Notes under the pieces: model-generated
The model's database searches: none
Told to the model about the DNA's origin: nothing
Seen by the model: the letters and a program-made list of their open reading frames with translations, nothing else
Position numbers and translations under genes: made by a program
Assembly (NCBI GenBank): GCA_020849625.1
Contig: JADLFV010000119.1
Coordinates: forward strand, 1-59,216
Direction: 5' to 3'
Source of the DNA: Phycisphaeraceae bacterium
GTDB lineage: Bacteria > Planctomycetota > Phycisphaerae > Phycisphaerales > Phycisphaeraceae
DNA: 59,216 nt
Part shown: positions 16,102 to 26,228 of the stretch, in pieces
Numbering within the stretch: the first letter of the stretch is position 1
Layout: each line of letters opens with the position of its first letter

Positions 16102-19100
16102 ATGAAAGACGTAAACTCTGAAGATCGCAGCGCGAACCCGGGCGGCGGTCTGAGCCGACGACAGTTTCTGTATCGCATGGCGGCGACGGGCGCCGGCTTC
16201 GGCCTGATCGGCGAGCAGGCGCTGGCCGGCGTCACCCAGCTCCAGGCCGTGCGGATCGACAACCCGCTCGGGGCGTATCCCCGCCGCGACTGGGAAAAGG
16301 TCTACCGCGACCTGTACCGCTCCGACTCGAAGTTTACCTTTCTCTGCGCGCCCAATGACACGCACAACTGCTTGCTATACGCGCACGTGAAGAACGGCGT
16401 GGTGACGCGTATCGCACCCAGCATGAAGTACCATCAAGCCACCGACCTCGACGGCAACAAGGCCAGCCAGCGCTGGGACCCTCGCTGCTGCCAGAAGGGC
16501 TTAGCACTGGTGCGACGGTTCTACGGCGACCGGCGGGTTAAGCGCCCGATGGTCCGTAGCGGCTTCAGGCGGTGGATCGCCGACGGCATGCCCCGCGATC
16601 CCAAGACCGGCAAGGTGGACCCCGAGAAATATCTTCAGCGCGGCAAGGACGACTGGGAAACGGTCAGTTGGGACGAGGCATTCGATCTGAGCGCTAAGGC
16701 GATGGTGGACATCGCGCGGACCTACAACGGCGACGCCGGCCGAGAGCGCCTGCTGGCGCAGGGTTACGACGAGCTGATGGTGGACGCGACGGACGGCGCG
16801 GGGACGCAGGTACTCAAGTTCCGCGGCGGGATGCCCGCGCTGGGGATCACGCGCATCTTCGCCCAGTACCGCACCGCCAACGCGCTGGCGTTGCTGGACC
16901 AGAAGCTGCGGGGCGTTGAGCCGGGGCGGGCATTGGGCGCACGCGGCTGGGACAACTTCTCATGGCACACCGACCTGCCGCCGGGCCACCCGATGGTAAC
17001 GGGCCAGCAGTCGGTGGACTTCGACCTATGCAACGCGCAGTACGCGGACCTCGTGCTGGTGTGGGGTATGAACTGGACGGCAACGAAGATGCCTGACTCG
17101 CACTGGTTGACCGAGGCGCGGATGCGAGGGACGAAGGTAGTGGTCATCGCCTGCGAATACAGCGCGACGATGAACAAGGCCGACGAAGCGTTGATCGTGC
17201 GTCCGGGCACGACGCCAGCGTTGGCGATGGGGATCGCGCAGCACCTGATCGCCGAGCGGCTTTACGATGTTGATTACGTCAAGACGAACACCGACCTGCC
17301 GCTGCTCATCCGCATGGACACCGGCAAGCTGCTGCGCGCTTCGGAGGTGTTCCCGGATTATCAACCGGCCAAGCTGAGTAATCACCTGACGGTGCTGGAA
17401 GAGGGTGAGTCGGCCCCGCATCAGCGGCACCAGGCCGGCCCCATCGTATCGCGCGCCAAGCGGGAGGAATGGGGCGACCACGTGGTGTGGGACCAGCGGA
17501 CGAATGCCCCCGCGGCGGTCAACCGCGACCAGGTGGCCGGCCACTTCCCGCGCGACCGGACCGATCCGCAACTGGAGGGCGAGGTCGAGGTCACACTCGC
17601 CGATGGCCGGCAGGTGGCCTGCCGGACCGTGTTCGATGCGACGCGGCAGGTGCTTGACGAGAGCTACGCCCCGGAGCACGTGTCCAAGCTGACCTGGGCA
17701 CCGGCCGAGGCGGTGCGGAAGCTGGCCGAGCAGATCGCCGCCCACCCGGAGAAGACGCTGTTCGCCATGGGGATCGGCCCGAACCAGTATTTCAACAGTG
17801 ACCTGAAGGACCGGGCGATCTTCCTCGTCGCGGCACTGACGCGGAACATCGGCCACCCCGGCGGGAATGTGGGGTCGTACTCGGGCAACTACCGGGCCGC
17901 GTTCTTCAACGGGTTGACCCAGTACATCATGGAAGACCCCTTCGACGTCGAGTTGGACCCGGCCAAGCCCTCGCGCGAGCGGCGGCACTGGCGGGCCGAG
18001 TCGGTCCACTACTTCAACCACGGCGACAAGGTGCTTCGTTACGGCAAGGCGATGCTCACCGGCAAGACGCACATGCCCACGCCAACCAAGTCGATCATGG
18101 TCTCCAACTCCAACTCGCTGATCGGTAACGCCAAGGGGCACTTCGAGCAGACGATCAACACGCTGCGGAAGGTCGAGTTCCTGGCCGTCAGCGAGTGGTG
18201 GTGGACCGCAAGCTGCGAGTACGCCGACGTGGTGTTCCCGGTCGACAGTTGGGCGGAGCTGAAGTACCCGGACCTGACACTGAGCGTGACCAATCCGTTC
18301 CTCTACACCTTCCCGGCCACGCCGCTGCCGCGCATCCACGACACGCGCAGCGATCTGGAGGTAGCGGCCGGTGTCTGCCGCGCGGTCGGCCGGTTGACCG
18401 ATGACCCGCGCTACGAGGATTACTGGCGGTTCATCGAGCAGGGGCAGGCCCGGCCGTACCTCCAGCGCATTCTCGACCACTCCAACGCCGCGCGCGGCTA
18501 CAAGATCGAAGACCTCGAGGCCAAGGCCGCCGAGGGCACCCCCGCGATCTTCCATACGCGCAGCTATCCCAAGTACGTGGGCCTGGAGCAGACGCTCGAA
18601 GACAAGCCGTGGTATACGAAGACCGGCCGGCTGGAATTCTACCGCGAAGAGCAGGAGTTCATGGACAGCGGCGAAAACCTGATCGTCCACCGCGAACCCA
18701 TCGACTCGACGTTCTACGAGCCCAACGTGATCGTTGCCGCGCCGCACCCGTTGCGCCGGCCCAAGACACCGCAGGACTACGGCGTCGATCCCAACGATGT
18801 CTCCGGCGACATGCGCGAAGCCCGCCACGTGATACGCACCGTGGACGAACTGCTGCTCACGCGGCACCCGCTGACAGACTACGGCTACCGGTTCATCTTC
18901 CACACGCCCAAGTACCGGCACGGCGCGCACACCACGCCGGTCGATACCGACATCATCGCGCTGTGGTTCGGACCGTTCGGCGACATCCATCGCCGCGACC
19001 GGCGGATGCCGTTCGTGTCGGAACTGTATGTGGATATCCATCCGCTGGACGCCAAGTCGGTCGGCGTGGAAGACGGCGACTACGTCTGGATCGACGCAGA

Positions 19101-19608
19101 CCCAGCCGACCGGCCGTTCCGCGGCTGGCAGAAGAACCCGCAGTGGTATAAGGTCGCCCGGTTGATGGCCCGGGCCCGCTACTACCCCGGCACGCCCCGC
19201 GGCGTCACCCGCATGTGGCACAACGCCTACGGTTCAACATGGGGATCGGTCCACGGCAGCGAAGTCAACCCGACCGGGCTGGCCAAGTCGCCCAACACCA
19301 ATTACCAGGCCATGTTCCGCACCGGCAGCCATCAGAGTTGCACCCGCGGCTACCTCAAACCCACCTGGATGACCGACTCGCTTACGGTTAAAGAGATGCT
19401 CACTCAAAAGATCAAACAAGGCTTCGAGCCGGACGTGCACTGCCCAACCGGCGCACCGCGCGAGGCGATGGTCAAGATCACCCGCGCCGAACCGGGCGGC
19501 ATCGGCGGCAAGGGGTTGTGGCACCGCGCGGCACAGGGGATGCGCCCGACGTACGAGAACCCCACTCTCAAACGATTCATCGAAGGCGGCTTCACCGTTC
19601 GCGCCTGA
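16102..19608 (+). CDS. nxrA: periplasmic nitrate reductase/nitrite oxidoreductase alpha subunit (NxrA/NarG-like)
   Basis: A 1168-residue molybdopterin enzyme of the type II DMSO reductase group. A twin-arginine signal ([10 protein letters not shown], residues 17-26, then a hydrophobic stretch) shows folded export to the periplasm. The N-terminal [4Fe-4S] site is CAPNDTHNC (82-90) with a further Cys pair in [10 protein letters not shown] (129-130); this CAPNDTHNC form is typical of NxrA from anammox bacteria and Nitrospira, and also of related nitrate reductases. Later segments such as [14 protein letters not shown] and [12 protein letters not shown] fit the bis-MGD fold. It is followed by beta, gamma and chaperone genes in one operon. 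Direction (nitrate reduction or nitrite oxidation) cannot be decided from sequence; reduction fits a heterotroph better. Confidence 0.88.
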   Translation: MKDVNSEDRSANPGGGLSRRQFLYRMAATGAGFGLIGEQALAGVTQLQAVRIDNPLGAYPRRDWEKVYRDLYRSDSKFTFLCAPNDTHNCLLYAHVKNGVVTRIAPSMKYHQATDLDGNKASQRWDPRCCQKGLALVRRFYGDRRVKRPMVRSGFRRWIADGMPRDPKTGKVDPEKYLQRGKDDWETVSWDEAFDLSAKAMVDIARTYNGDAGRERLLAQGYDELMVDATDGAGTQVLKFRGGMPALGITRIFAQYRTANALALLDQKLRGVEPGRALGARGWDNFSWHTDLPPGHPMVTGQQSVDFDLCNAQYADLVLVWGMNWTATKMPDSHWLTEARMRGTKVVVIACEYSATMNKADEALIVRPGTTPALAMGIAQHLIAERLYDVDYVKTNTDLPLLIRMDTGKLLRASEVFPDYQPAKLSNHLTVLEEGESAPHQRHQAGPIVSRAKREEWGDHVVWDQRTNAPAAVNRDQVAGHFPRDRTDPQLEGEVEVTLADGRQVACRTVFDATRQVLDESYAPEHVSKLTWAPAEAVRKLAEQIAAHPEKTLFAMGIGPNQYFNSDLKDRAIFLVAALTRNIGHPGGNVGSYSGNYRAAFFNGLTQYIMEDPFDVELDPAKPSRERRHWRAESVHYFNHGDKVLRYGKAMLTGKTHMPTPTKSIMVSNSNSLIGNAKGHFEQTINTLRKVEFLAVSEWWWTASCEYADVVFPVDSWAELKYPDLTLSVTNPFLYTFPATPLPRIHDTRSDLEVAAGVCRAVGRLTDDPRYEDYWRFIEQGQARPYLQRILDHSNAARGYKIEDLEAKAAEGTPAIFHTRSYPKYVGLEQTLEDKPWYTKTGRLEFYREEQEFMDSGENLIVHREPIDSTFYEPNVIVAAPHPLRRPKTPQDYGVDPNDVSGDMREARHVIRTVDELLLTRHPLTDYGYRFIFHTPKYRHGAHTTPVDTDIIALWFGPFGDIHRRDRRMPFVSELYVDIHPLDAKSVGVEDGDYVWIDADPADRPFRGWQKNPQWYKVARLMARARYYPGTPRGVTRMWHNAYGSTWGSVHGSEVNPTGLAKSPNTNYQAMFRTGSHQSCTRGYLKPTWMTDSLTVKEMLTQKIKQGFEPDVHCPTGAPREAMVKITRAEPGGIGGKGLWHRAAQGMRPTYENPTLKRFIEGGFTVRA

Positions 19609-19645
19609 CACCCGAACTCACGCGACGTATCAGGAACAATCGACC

Positions 19646-20773
19646 ATGCCTAAACGATTCAACTGGCAGCTCGGCCGGGATATGGAATACACCTACGACG
19701 GTCCGCCGCCGGCGCGTCAGGTCGCTTACATCTTCGACACCAACAAGTGCATCGCGTGCCAGACCTGCACCGTCGCGTGCAAGACCTGCTGGACAAGCGG
19801 CAAGGGGCAGGAGCACATCTTCTGGAACAACGTCGAGACCAAACCCTATGGCGGCTATCCCGTCGGGTGGGACCTGAAGCTGCTCGAACAATCCGATCCC
19901 GCGCAGTGGCGCGACGGCAAGTTGACGAGCCTGACCATTTTTGAGACTGACGGGGCTGGCAAACCCCCGCGCGGCCACCGCCCCGTGCCGGACGACTACG
20001 CCACGCCCAACCTCGGCGAAGACGACGTGACCGGCTTGGCCGAGTTGGGCCAATACTTCGGCGATACTCACCCCATGTGGATGTTCTACCTCGCCCGCAT
20101 CTGCAATCACTGCGACCACCCCGCCTGCGTCGCCGCCTGCCCCCGCAAGGCCGTCTATAAGCGCCCCGAGGACGGCATTGTCCTCGTCGACCAAGAACGC
20201 TGCCGCGGCTACCAGGAGTGCGTCAAGGCCTGCCCCTACAAGAAGGTCTTCTATAACATCATCAACCGCGCCAGCGAAAAGTGCATCGGCTGCTACCCCC
20301 GCGTCGAGCAGGGCGAGGTCGCCTTCTGCGTCGAAACCTGCATCGGCAAGATCCGTATGCACGGATTCCTCACTACCGACGGCGAACCGCGCGAAGATAA
20401 CCCGCTCGACTACATCATCAAGGTCCGCAAGCTCGCACTCCCCCTCTACTCCCAGCACGGCACCGGGCCCAATGTCTACTACATCCCGCCCGTCCACGTG
20501 CCCGACGGGTTCCTCGAACAACTGTTCGGGCCCGGCGTCGAAGCCTCCAAGCAGCTGTACCGCAACCTCGGCAGCGACAAAAAGCTGCTGGGCGCGCTGC
20601 TGCTGTTCGGCGCATCCAACCGCATCCTCACGCGCTTCGAAATCCAGGGTGAAGAGGCGGTGGGATGGGATGTGGACGGGCAGGAAGTCGCACGCGTGCC
20701 GTTTGTCGAGCCGATCCATCACCGTCCCCACTACGACGATCGCTACGACGTCTACCGGCATAACACGGCCTGA
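19646..20773 (+). CDS. nxrB: nitrate reductase/nitrite oxidoreductase beta subunit, four Fe-S clusters
   Basis: A 375-residue ferredoxin-type subunit. Cluster ligands are visible as CIACQTCTVAC (35-45), CNHCDHPACVAAC (153-165), CRGYQECVKAC (186-196, with Tyr189 where a fourth Cys would sit, so probably a [3Fe-4S] cluster as in NarH) and CIGC plus CVETC (213-232). It carries electrons between the molybdenum subunit and the heme b gamma subunit. It lacks its own signal peptide, so it would be co-exported with the TAT-tagged alpha subunit. It starts 37 bases after nxrA. The order and spacing are normal for this complex. Confidence 0.9.
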   Translation: MPKRFNWQLGRDMEYTYDGPPPARQVAYIFDTNKCIACQTCTVACKTCWTSGKGQEHIFWNNVETKPYGGYPVGWDLKLLEQSDPAQWRDGKLTSLTIFETDGAGKPPRGHRPVPDDYATPNLGEDDVTGLAELGQYFGDTHPMWMFYLARICNHCDHPACVAACPRKAVYKRPEDGIVLVDQERCRGYQECVKACPYKKVFYNIINRASEKCIGCYPRVEQGEVAFCVETCIGKIRMHGFLTTDGEPREDNPLDYIIKVRKLALPLYSQHGTGPNVYYIPPVHVPDGFLEQLFGPGVEASKQLYRNLGSDKKLLGALLLFGASNRILTRFEIQGEEAVGWDVDGQEVARVPFVEPIHHRPHYDDRYDVYRHNTA

Positions 20774-20794
20774 CTCGCCGCCTGGAGCACGATC

Positions 20795-21826
20795 ATGAGT
20801 GAATCGAACCAGCCTTATGTCATCTTCACCTTTGTCGCCGGCATGCTGCTGACGGTCTGTGTCGCGGTGCTGGCGGTGTTCATCGCGTCGCAGCGGCCCA
20901 ATGTGGTGATCGTGCCGAGCGGGGGCGGCGCGCCTGCAAGCGGCGCACCCTCCGTGACCGGCGGCACGTTATCCGCGGGCGCCCCCGCCGGTTCGTTGGC
21001 GCTGGAGGATGAGCCGTTGCCCGAAGGCCCGCCGACGCTGCGGGTTGCCAAGGCCCAGACGCTGCCGATGGCAGATGACCCCTTCGATCCCCGCTGGGAC
21101 GCCGCGGTCTCGGTGATGATCCCGGTGCAGGCTCAGAACGTGACGGAGCCGATGCTTTCGAACGTAACCATCCGAGAGGTCGAATTGCGAGCGTTGCACG
21201 ACGGCCAAACCATCGCGTGGCGGGTCGCGTGGGACGCCGAGCAACCGGCGGACCGCGTCGAGTCGGCGCAGTTTTCGGATGGCGTCGCCCTGCAATTTCC
21301 GCTGGTCGAAGACGCCCCCTTTATGATGGGAGCGGTCGGCCAACCGGTGCGCATCCTGCACTGGAAAGCGGTGTGGCAGCACGACGTGGACCACGGCTTT
21401 GCCGACGTCCAGGACCTCTACCCCAACATGTGGTACGACCTGTACTGGTTCACGGAAGGTGACCGGCCTTACACGGTGAACGGTGCGTTCGATGACCCCC
21501 GGGCCGCGCCGTGGTTCATCGCGCAGCAGGCCGGCAACCCGATGGCCAACTTGGACCGCAGCGTGCCCGTCGAGGAAGCCGTCGCCGAGGGCTTCGGCTC
21601 GCTGACGACGCTACCGGAGTCGCACGCCCGCGCCCGCGGAGCCTGGCGCAGCGGGAGGTGGGCAGTCACATTCTTCCGCCCGATCGGCTTAGGCGATGAA
21701 CTGTCGCAATTACTGGCGCCCGGGCGCACGACCTCCGTGGCGCTGGCGGTCTGGAACGGCTCGGACCAGAATGTCGGCGCGCGCAAGCACCATTCATTGT
21801 GGATCCCCGTAGAGGTACAGCCGTGA
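20795..21826 (+). CDS. nxrC: heme b gamma subunit (NxrC/EbdC-like), membrane-anchored
   Basis: An N-terminal membrane helix (residues 8-31, VIFTFVAGMLLTVCVAVLAV) is followed by a Gly/Ala/Pro-rich linker and a beta-rich domain of the ethylbenzene dehydrogenase gamma type, which binds one heme b. The likely heme-binding region holds FMMGAVG and ILHWKAVWQHD, with Met and Lys as candidate axial ligands. It would pass electrons between NxrB and a membrane or soluble cytochrome c. Its 3' end overlaps the chaperone gene by GTGA. Confidence 0.8.
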   Translation: MSESNQPYVIFTFVAGMLLTVCVAVLAVFIASQRPNVVIVPSGGGAPASGAPSVTGGTLSAGAPAGSLALEDEPLPEGPPTLRVAKAQTLPMADDPFDPRWDAAVSVMIPVQAQNVTEPMLSNVTIREVELRALHDGQTIAWRVAWDAEQPADRVESAQFSDGVALQFPLVEDAPFMMGAVGQPVRILHWKAVWQHDVDHGFADVQDLYPNMWYDLYWFTEGDRPYTVNGAFDDPRAAPWFIAQQAGNPMANLDRSVPVEEAVAEGFGSLTTLPESHARARGAWRSGRWAVTFFRPIGLGDELSQLLAPGRTTSVALAVWNGSDQNVGARKHHSLWIPVEVQP

Positions 21827-22596
21827 ACGACGAAAACCATCAAATCGTGCAATGCCTGGCCCAGGCGGACCTGCTGCTGTGGGCAGCGCAGTGGCTACGG
21901 CTGCCGAGGGAGGACCGGCCCGCACCGCTTGACGAAACCGACTGCACCGCGTTGCTCGACGCCGGCGGGTTATGCCCCGCACCTCTATTGACTCGGGCAC
22001 TGCACGCCATCGAGCAGGCGCGACAGGAGACTCCGATCTCCCAATGGATGCGGGAATACCACCGCCTCTTCGAGGCCGCGATGGCCTGTCCAGTGAATGA
22101 AGCATCCTACGTCCGCCGGGACAAAGGTGCCATCCTCGGCGATATCTGTGGTTTCTACAACGCCTTCGGGTTTCATCCTTCATCCGATCAGGGTGACCGG
22201 CCGGACCATCTCGCCTGCGAGCTGGAGTTCGTCGCGCTGTTGCTGGTCATGCTCGCGCAAGCGCACGAGCGCCAGGAGTCCGAGTCGCTGCAAGTCACCC
22301 GACAAGCGATGGAGGTCTTCGCTGCTGACCATCTTGACGCGTGGCTGGCGTTGTTTTGTGAGTACCTTGCCGCGACCACGACACTGCCGCTCTACGAGCG
22401 TCTGGCGGATTTGCTGCACGCGGCGTGGGAAGCGATCGTCCAGACGCTGTCCCTGCCCCGGGCCGCGCAGCCCGCCGCGGACACGCCGCTCGCTGAGCCG
22501 GACTCGCCTTATGAATGCGGAATGGCCGATGTCGCCCCGGTGGGTCTGCAAGTCCATGGCCGACCGCTGCCCGCTTCGCCCCTGCCATCGTCTTGA
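21823..22596 (+). CDS. TorD/NarJ-type molybdoenzyme maturation chaperone
   Basis: All-helical protein with the TorD-family core: MREYHRLFEAAMACPVNEASYVR, then DICGFYNAFGFHPS, RPDHLACELEFVALLL (the conserved D-H-x-x-x-E-L/F-x-F segment) and FAADHLDAWLALFCEYLA. These chaperones bind the twin-arginine leader and assist cofactor insertion into the alpha subunit. GTG at 21823 overlaps the gamma-subunit stop, so synthesis is coupled. The C-terminal 40 residues are Pro-rich and poorly conserved. Confidence 0.85.
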   Translation: MNDENHQIVQCLAQADLLLWAAQWLRLPREDRPAPLDETDCTALLDAGGLCPAPLLTRALHAIEQARQETPISQWMREYHRLFEAAMACPVNEASYVRRDKGAILGDICGFYNAFGFHPSSDQGDRPDHLACELEFVALLLVMLAQAHERQESESLQVTRQAMEVFAADHLDAWLALFCEYLAATTTLPLYERLADLLHAAWEAIVQTLSLPRAAQPAADTPLAEPDSPYECGMADVAPVGLQVHGRPLPASPLPSS

Positions 22597-22642
22597 ATGT
22601 TGCGCGTCATCAGTTACTGCTGGATACCGCCGCGATCGCTCT

Positions 22643-23065
22643 TCATTCGCCCGCTTGCGCCCACCGGACCAAGGCGCTTTCGACTTCCGCAGTGTACGGC
22701 CGCGCGTCATCCGGCACAGGCAGGGGAATGACGATCGCTTTGTCAGAGCCTGGTTGGATATCAGCCACGTCCGCCAGTGGATTCATCGCTAGCGGTCGGC
22801 CGTGTTGATCGACCAGCCGGGCTGTGAGCACCACTCGCTCGGCGGTCCGTGAGCCGAGGTTAGTTACGCGGCAGCGAATACGACACTGACCGCGGTCGAT
22901 GGTAGTAGCCAGGACAGTCACCTGGATGTCCGAGGTGTCGCGGAGCGCAGCGGAGTCAAACGCGTCGCCATCAGTCAGACACCAAGCCCACACCCCTGCC
23001 ACCGCGGTCAGCACGATGCACGCCAGAACCAGCCTTCTTTGATTGTTGAAATGCTTGCACCACAT
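22643..23065 (-). CDS. membrane-anchored protein of unknown function
   Basis: A 140-residue protein with an N-terminal membrane anchor (RLVLACIVLTAVAGVWAWCL, about 11-30) and a periplasmic domain that looks beta-rich: TVLATTIDRGQCRIRCRVTN, then RTAERVVLTARLVDQ. This resembles small FxLYD-like domains that end in a run of strands. The ATG at 23065 lies 20 bases after the pseudopilin gene in the same direction. No catalytic residue is apparent; it may be a pilus- or envelope-associated accessory protein. Confidence 0.5.
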   Translation of the reverse strand: MWCKHFNNQRRLVLACIVLTAVAGVWAWCLTDGDAFDSAALRDTSDIQVTVLATTIDRGQCRIRCRVTNLGSRTAERVVLTARLVDQHGRPLAMNPLADVADIQPGSDKAIVIPLPVPDDARPYTAEVESALVRWAQAGE

Positions 23066-23084
23066 AATAAGCGATGACAAATGA

Positions 23085-23942
23085 TCAGTAGTACGGATTG
23101 GCGGAACTCGGTTGAGTGTTGATGCTTTGGTACTCCGGATCGTAGGGAAATACGCGCAAAAACTCGACATGGCCGTCGAGGAACCCGGCGTTGGCCCACA
23201 AGTGTTCGGGATCGGGTAGGTACCACTGAGCGCGCGGATTGGGCGCAACCACGCCGCTCATGGTGCGATAGATTGGAATGCTGCCGATGATCACTTTTCT
23301 GTTCGGCGTTGTGTAAAACGTCAACGGGAGGGTATCTCCCAACGACAAGGGGCTTTCCGCGAAAGAGCCGAACGAGAACTCTGTGCCCACGAACTTGGCG
23401 AGTCCCATCGGCGCGATGATGCCAGCCATCCGGTTGTAGCCTGACGCGTAGAAATAGCTGCTGCCGTAGAGTTCAAAAGCCGTAGCCGTGGCCTGATAAG
23501 GTTGCGTATCGAACCACCACAACGGCTCGCCCTTGTCGCAGGGGGAACGGAACAGGTCTTGATTGAGGTAGGCATTGAGCGGGCGCTGCTCGGCGGGTAG
23601 CGCGCCGCCGAACATCTTCCCGGGCAGCCAGGGGTCGGATTCCGGAACCCGCCCTTGCGGACCGCCTAGTTCATGCGGGGCCGCGACCGGCGGATGGCTG
23701 GCGTGGTCATCGGCGTAAATGAATACCCCCGTTACAATCTGCCGCAGGTTGCTCTGGCAGTTGATCCGATGGGCCAACTCGCGGGCCTGGCGCAGCGTCG
23801 GCAAAAGCAATCCCATCAGTATAGCCAAGATCGAAATCACCACAAGCAACTCGATCAGCGTAAACGCGCCAATTCTTTGGCCGAACACGTTGCCCACTTC
23901 TCGGTTATCAGGAATCGCATGTTGTCTTCGACGTAGGTGCAT
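23085..23942 (-). CDS. pseudopilin-like protein (type II secretion, planctomycete H-x9-DG type)
   Basis: The prepilin cleavage/methylation signature is [16 protein letters not shown] near residue 26, then a long hydrophobic helix and NCQSNLRQI. Near the C-terminus the [11 protein letters not shown] segment gives the DG motif of this planctomycete family. Such proteins are prepared by a prepilin peptidase and build type II secretion-like pseudopili or surface assemblies. The ATG at 23942 overlaps the cupin gene by 35 bases; an internal GTG (about residue 16) could be the real start. Confidence 0.8.
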   Translation of the reverse strand: MHLRRRQHAIPDNREVGNVFGQRIGAFTLIELLVVISILAILMGLLLPTLRQARELAHRINCQSNLRQIVTGVFIYADDHASHPPVAAPHELGGPQGRVPESDPWLPGKMFGGALPAEQRPLNAYLNQDLFRSPCDKGEPLWWFDTQPYQATATAFELYGSSYFYASGYNRMAGIIAPMGLAKFVGTEFSFGSFAESPLSLGDTLPLTFYTTPNRKVIIGSIPIYRTMSGVVAPNPRAQWYLPDPEHLWANAGFLDGHVEFLRVFPYDPEYQSINTQPSSANPYY

Positions 23943-24270
23943 CGGCAGCGTTCCGAAACATCGTCAGGAGCATGACGCAGGGTGTTTGTGCTATCAGCGC
24001 GTGAGGTTGACCCGCGGGCATAGACACCCAGGCGCCGGGCCTGGCGTCCAACTCCTGCTCGCCCAATCTCCAACGCGCGTTGCCCGACAGTTGATGCATG
24101 ATCGCCGGTACCGAAGCGGTGTGCTCCGACAACTCCTGTCCCGCGGCGAAACCAAACAAGACGACCTTCACGTACTCGCTTTGCTGCAACGTGACGCTCA
24201 GGGTCCCGTCAGCCGGCGGTTCGATGCGCCCGAGCAGATCATCGATCACGAGCGGAGTGGCCAGGCTCAT
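23908..24270 (-). CDS. cupin-fold protein
   Basis: A 120-residue single-domain cupin. The strand pattern includes [20 protein letters not shown], with His-rich metal positions in LSEHTAS, and later [15 protein letters not shown] for the second motif. The start codon overlaps the methyltransferase stop (ATGA), so the two are translationally coupled. Cupins of this size act as small sensors, isomerases or binding proteins; substrate unknown. Next to a methyltransferase it may be a sensor or modifying enzyme. Confidence 0.65.
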   Translation of the reverse strand: MSLATPLVIDDLLGRIEPPADGTLSVTLQQSEYVKVVLFGFAAGQELSEHTASVPAIMHQLSGNARWRLGEQELDARPGAWVSMPAGQPHALIAQTPCVMLLTMFRNAADAPTSKTTCDS

Positions 24271-25118
24271 GCCGATTCCTTCCCCGGCTTGTGCGCAACC
24301 AGTGACACCGCGACCAGGTGTTCTCGCAGCTCACGAAACGTGTGGCGCATCTGGCGTACACGTCGGCGCTCAGGACCATGCGTGACGACGTTGAACGCGA
24401 AACGCGCCGCGCCCGCCCAACCTTCATCACGGATCAGTCGGCCGGGCTCCAGCAAGGCCATCGCCACGGTGAAACACCATTGCACTTCGAATCCCTCCGC
24501 TTCGAGCAGCGCCTGCCACTCGGCGACCCGCATCGGGTAGGCCTGGTGATGGATTGCATCGGTGATCTTTTTGCGTATGAGCAAGGCTTGCTCCGGCGGC
24601 GCATGGTCATCCAGCTGCAATCCTAGCTCGTGAACGCCGTAGCGGCCTCCCGGCTTCAGCAGCCGAAAGGCTTCGGCAATGATCTGGCGTCGGCGGGTCT
24701 GAGGCTGCATCGTGAGCATCGCCTCACCGAACACCACCGACGCGCAGCCGTCCGGCAGGCGCGTATCCTGCGCTTGACCCGTGATGATGCGCCGCGATCC
24801 GTCCGCCGCCTCATCCAGCCAACAGCGGACACGATCGGCGGCGGCCGGGTCACGTTCAACAGCGGTGTACGACGCCGGAACCTTCTCCAAGACGAGCCGC
24901 GCCGTGTGTCCCATCCCCGGCGCGAACTCCACCACGTCATCCTCTGGCGAGATCGCCAGCGAACCGAGCATTTGCTTCGTCAACACGATCCCGCCAGGCC
25001 GCAGCACCCGCTTGCCCAGGCGCGCCAGCACCCAGTGCCCCGGCAACTTGGCGGGGTCCGCGCCCATTCCCGGAAGATCATGGGCAGTGGGGGTCTCCGT
25101 TATCGAATCAGCACGCAT
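24267..25118 (-). CDS. SAM-dependent class I methyltransferase
   Basis: Rossmann-fold methyltransferase with motif I VVEFAPGMGHTARLV near residue 63, an acidic residue in YTAVERDP, and motif IV-like CASVVFGEAMLTM. The C-terminal part contains LLKPGGRYGVHEL, the usual post-motif segment. ATG at 25118 is chosen because AAAGGA lies eight bases upstream; a longer in-frame start at 25160 overlaps the PEP-CTERM gene. Coupled to the cupin gene. Small-molecule methylation is likely, but the acceptor is unknown. Confidence 0.8.
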   Translation of the reverse strand: MRADSITETPTAHDLPGMGADPAKLPGHWVLARLGKRVLRPGGIVLTKQMLGSLAISPEDDVVEFAPGMGHTARLVLEKVPASYTAVERDPAAADRVRCWLDEAADGSRRIITGQAQDTRLPDGCASVVFGEAMLTMQPQTRRRQIIAEAFRLLKPGGRYGVHELGLQLDDHAPPEQALLIRKKITDAIHHQAYPMRVAEWQALLEAEGFEVQWCFTVAMALLEPGRLIRDEGWAGAARFAFNVVTHGPERRRVRQMRHTFRELREHLVAVSLVAHKPGKESA

Positions 25119-25156
25119 CGGGGGTGTCCTTTCAATCAAATCAACCACGCAACGCA

Positions 25157-26098
25157 TCACTTCCGCTGACGACGCCGGCTCATTCCGCCGCTCATCACGC
25201 CGACGGCCAACAGCATCAACGACGCGGATGTCGGCTCAGGAATGACCGCAGTGGTATAGGCGATCGTCGTGTTTCCGATCAGCCCGCTCGTGTTGATCGG
25301 CAGGCCCGACTCGGCGTAATCGGGATGCGTCTTGCTCATCTGTGTCACGAGAAGGTAGGTCGCGTTGACGGGTAGCGACGGCTTGACCAAGTTCAACAGG
25401 TACTCCTCAAAGTCACCCCCGTAAAATCCTGCCGGATCGTCCAGTGTGACGCCGCTCAGCGTGGCCGCCGTCAGCGCCTCGACAGGAATCAGGTACCCGC
25501 CTTGCGGCTTATCATTGAACGTCGCGTCGACGTCATTGGGATCAACCGAAACGTCGCCGTCCGCATTCGTGGCGAAGTAGAAGTCCAGGTTGTAATCAAT
25601 GGCCCAGTTTCCTGAGGCCGTCCCCTGCCAATTACCGCTGTTGCCCAGCCCGTCAACATTGAAGCCGGCGTTCTGTGTGGCGGGACTGCCCGGCGTCACC
25701 AGGAACTGATTTATGAACATCACCGGCGTCGCCTGCCCGGAATAGGCCAAGCTGGTCACCGCCACATTCCACGCGCCCGGCGTCGCCTCAGTGAACTGGG
25801 CTGTCAAACTGCCGCTCAATGACGGAGCCATGTTGAATCCCGCTCCGCCAGCTCCGCCAAAGTCTGCAAAGTTATGGCTGAAAGCCCCGTTCGGGTTGTA
25901 GCCGCTGCCGACGTTCTGGTCATCGCCCGTGCCGACCAGCCAGTCCCCAATCGCCGGCGCTGGGGCCGAGGGTTTGTACCCCACGAAGTTGGAATTATCG
26001 AGCAGCACAAACGTCGCTGTCACGGGGTCCGCATTGCAAGTTAATACAAGACATGGAGTTATCGCCAGAGCCATAGTGAGTGACGCCAAAGACCGCAT
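25157..26098 (-). CDS. secreted PEP-CTERM surface protein
   Basis: An N-terminal signal peptide (MRSLASLTMALAITPCLVL, cleavage likely after TCNA) and a C-terminal PEP-CTERM signal (VIPEPTSASLMLLAVGVM then SRRRQRK) frame a 300-residue beta-rich body. The body contains NADGDVSVDPNDVD, which resembles a calcium-binding loop. ATG at 26098 has GGAG nine bases upstream. It heads the minus-strand group with the methyltransferase, cupin and pseudopilin, consistent with a surface protein and its assembly factors. Confidence 0.82.
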   Translation of the reverse strand: MRSLASLTMALAITPCLVLTCNADPVTATFVLLDNSNFVGYKPSAPAPAIGDWLVGTGDDQNVGSGYNPNGAFSHNFADFGGAGGAGFNMAPSLSGSLTAQFTEATPGAWNVAVTSLAYSGQATPVMFINQFLVTPGSPATQNAGFNVDGLGNSGNWQGTASGNWAIDYNLDFYFATNADGDVSVDPNDVDATFNDKPQGGYLIPVEALTAATLSGVTLDDPAGFYGGDFEEYLLNLVKPSLPVNATYLLVTQMSKTHPDYAESGLPINTSGLIGNTTIAYTTAVIPEPTSASLMLLAVGVMSGGMSRRRQRK

Positions 26099-26228
26099 AG
26101 CCGGAACTCCTATATAATGACATAAGTGATTGAGACTCACTCGCAATATAGAGTGCAAAATCCGCCTGTCAATAGATATAAAGGTAAAGAAGTAAAAAAA
26201 TCTACAGTATTGCACTGCGCTGCCGAAC

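Noticed and set aside
17026..19221. 731-residue open frame on the minus strand
   Set aside because: Antisense to the nxrA-type gene in GC-rich DNA; composition is Val/Arg/His-rich with no domain, and the plus-strand frame has clear motifs throughout.
19592..20761. 389-residue open frame on the minus strand
   Set aside because: Antisense shadow of the four-cluster Fe-S subunit; no protein-like motif.
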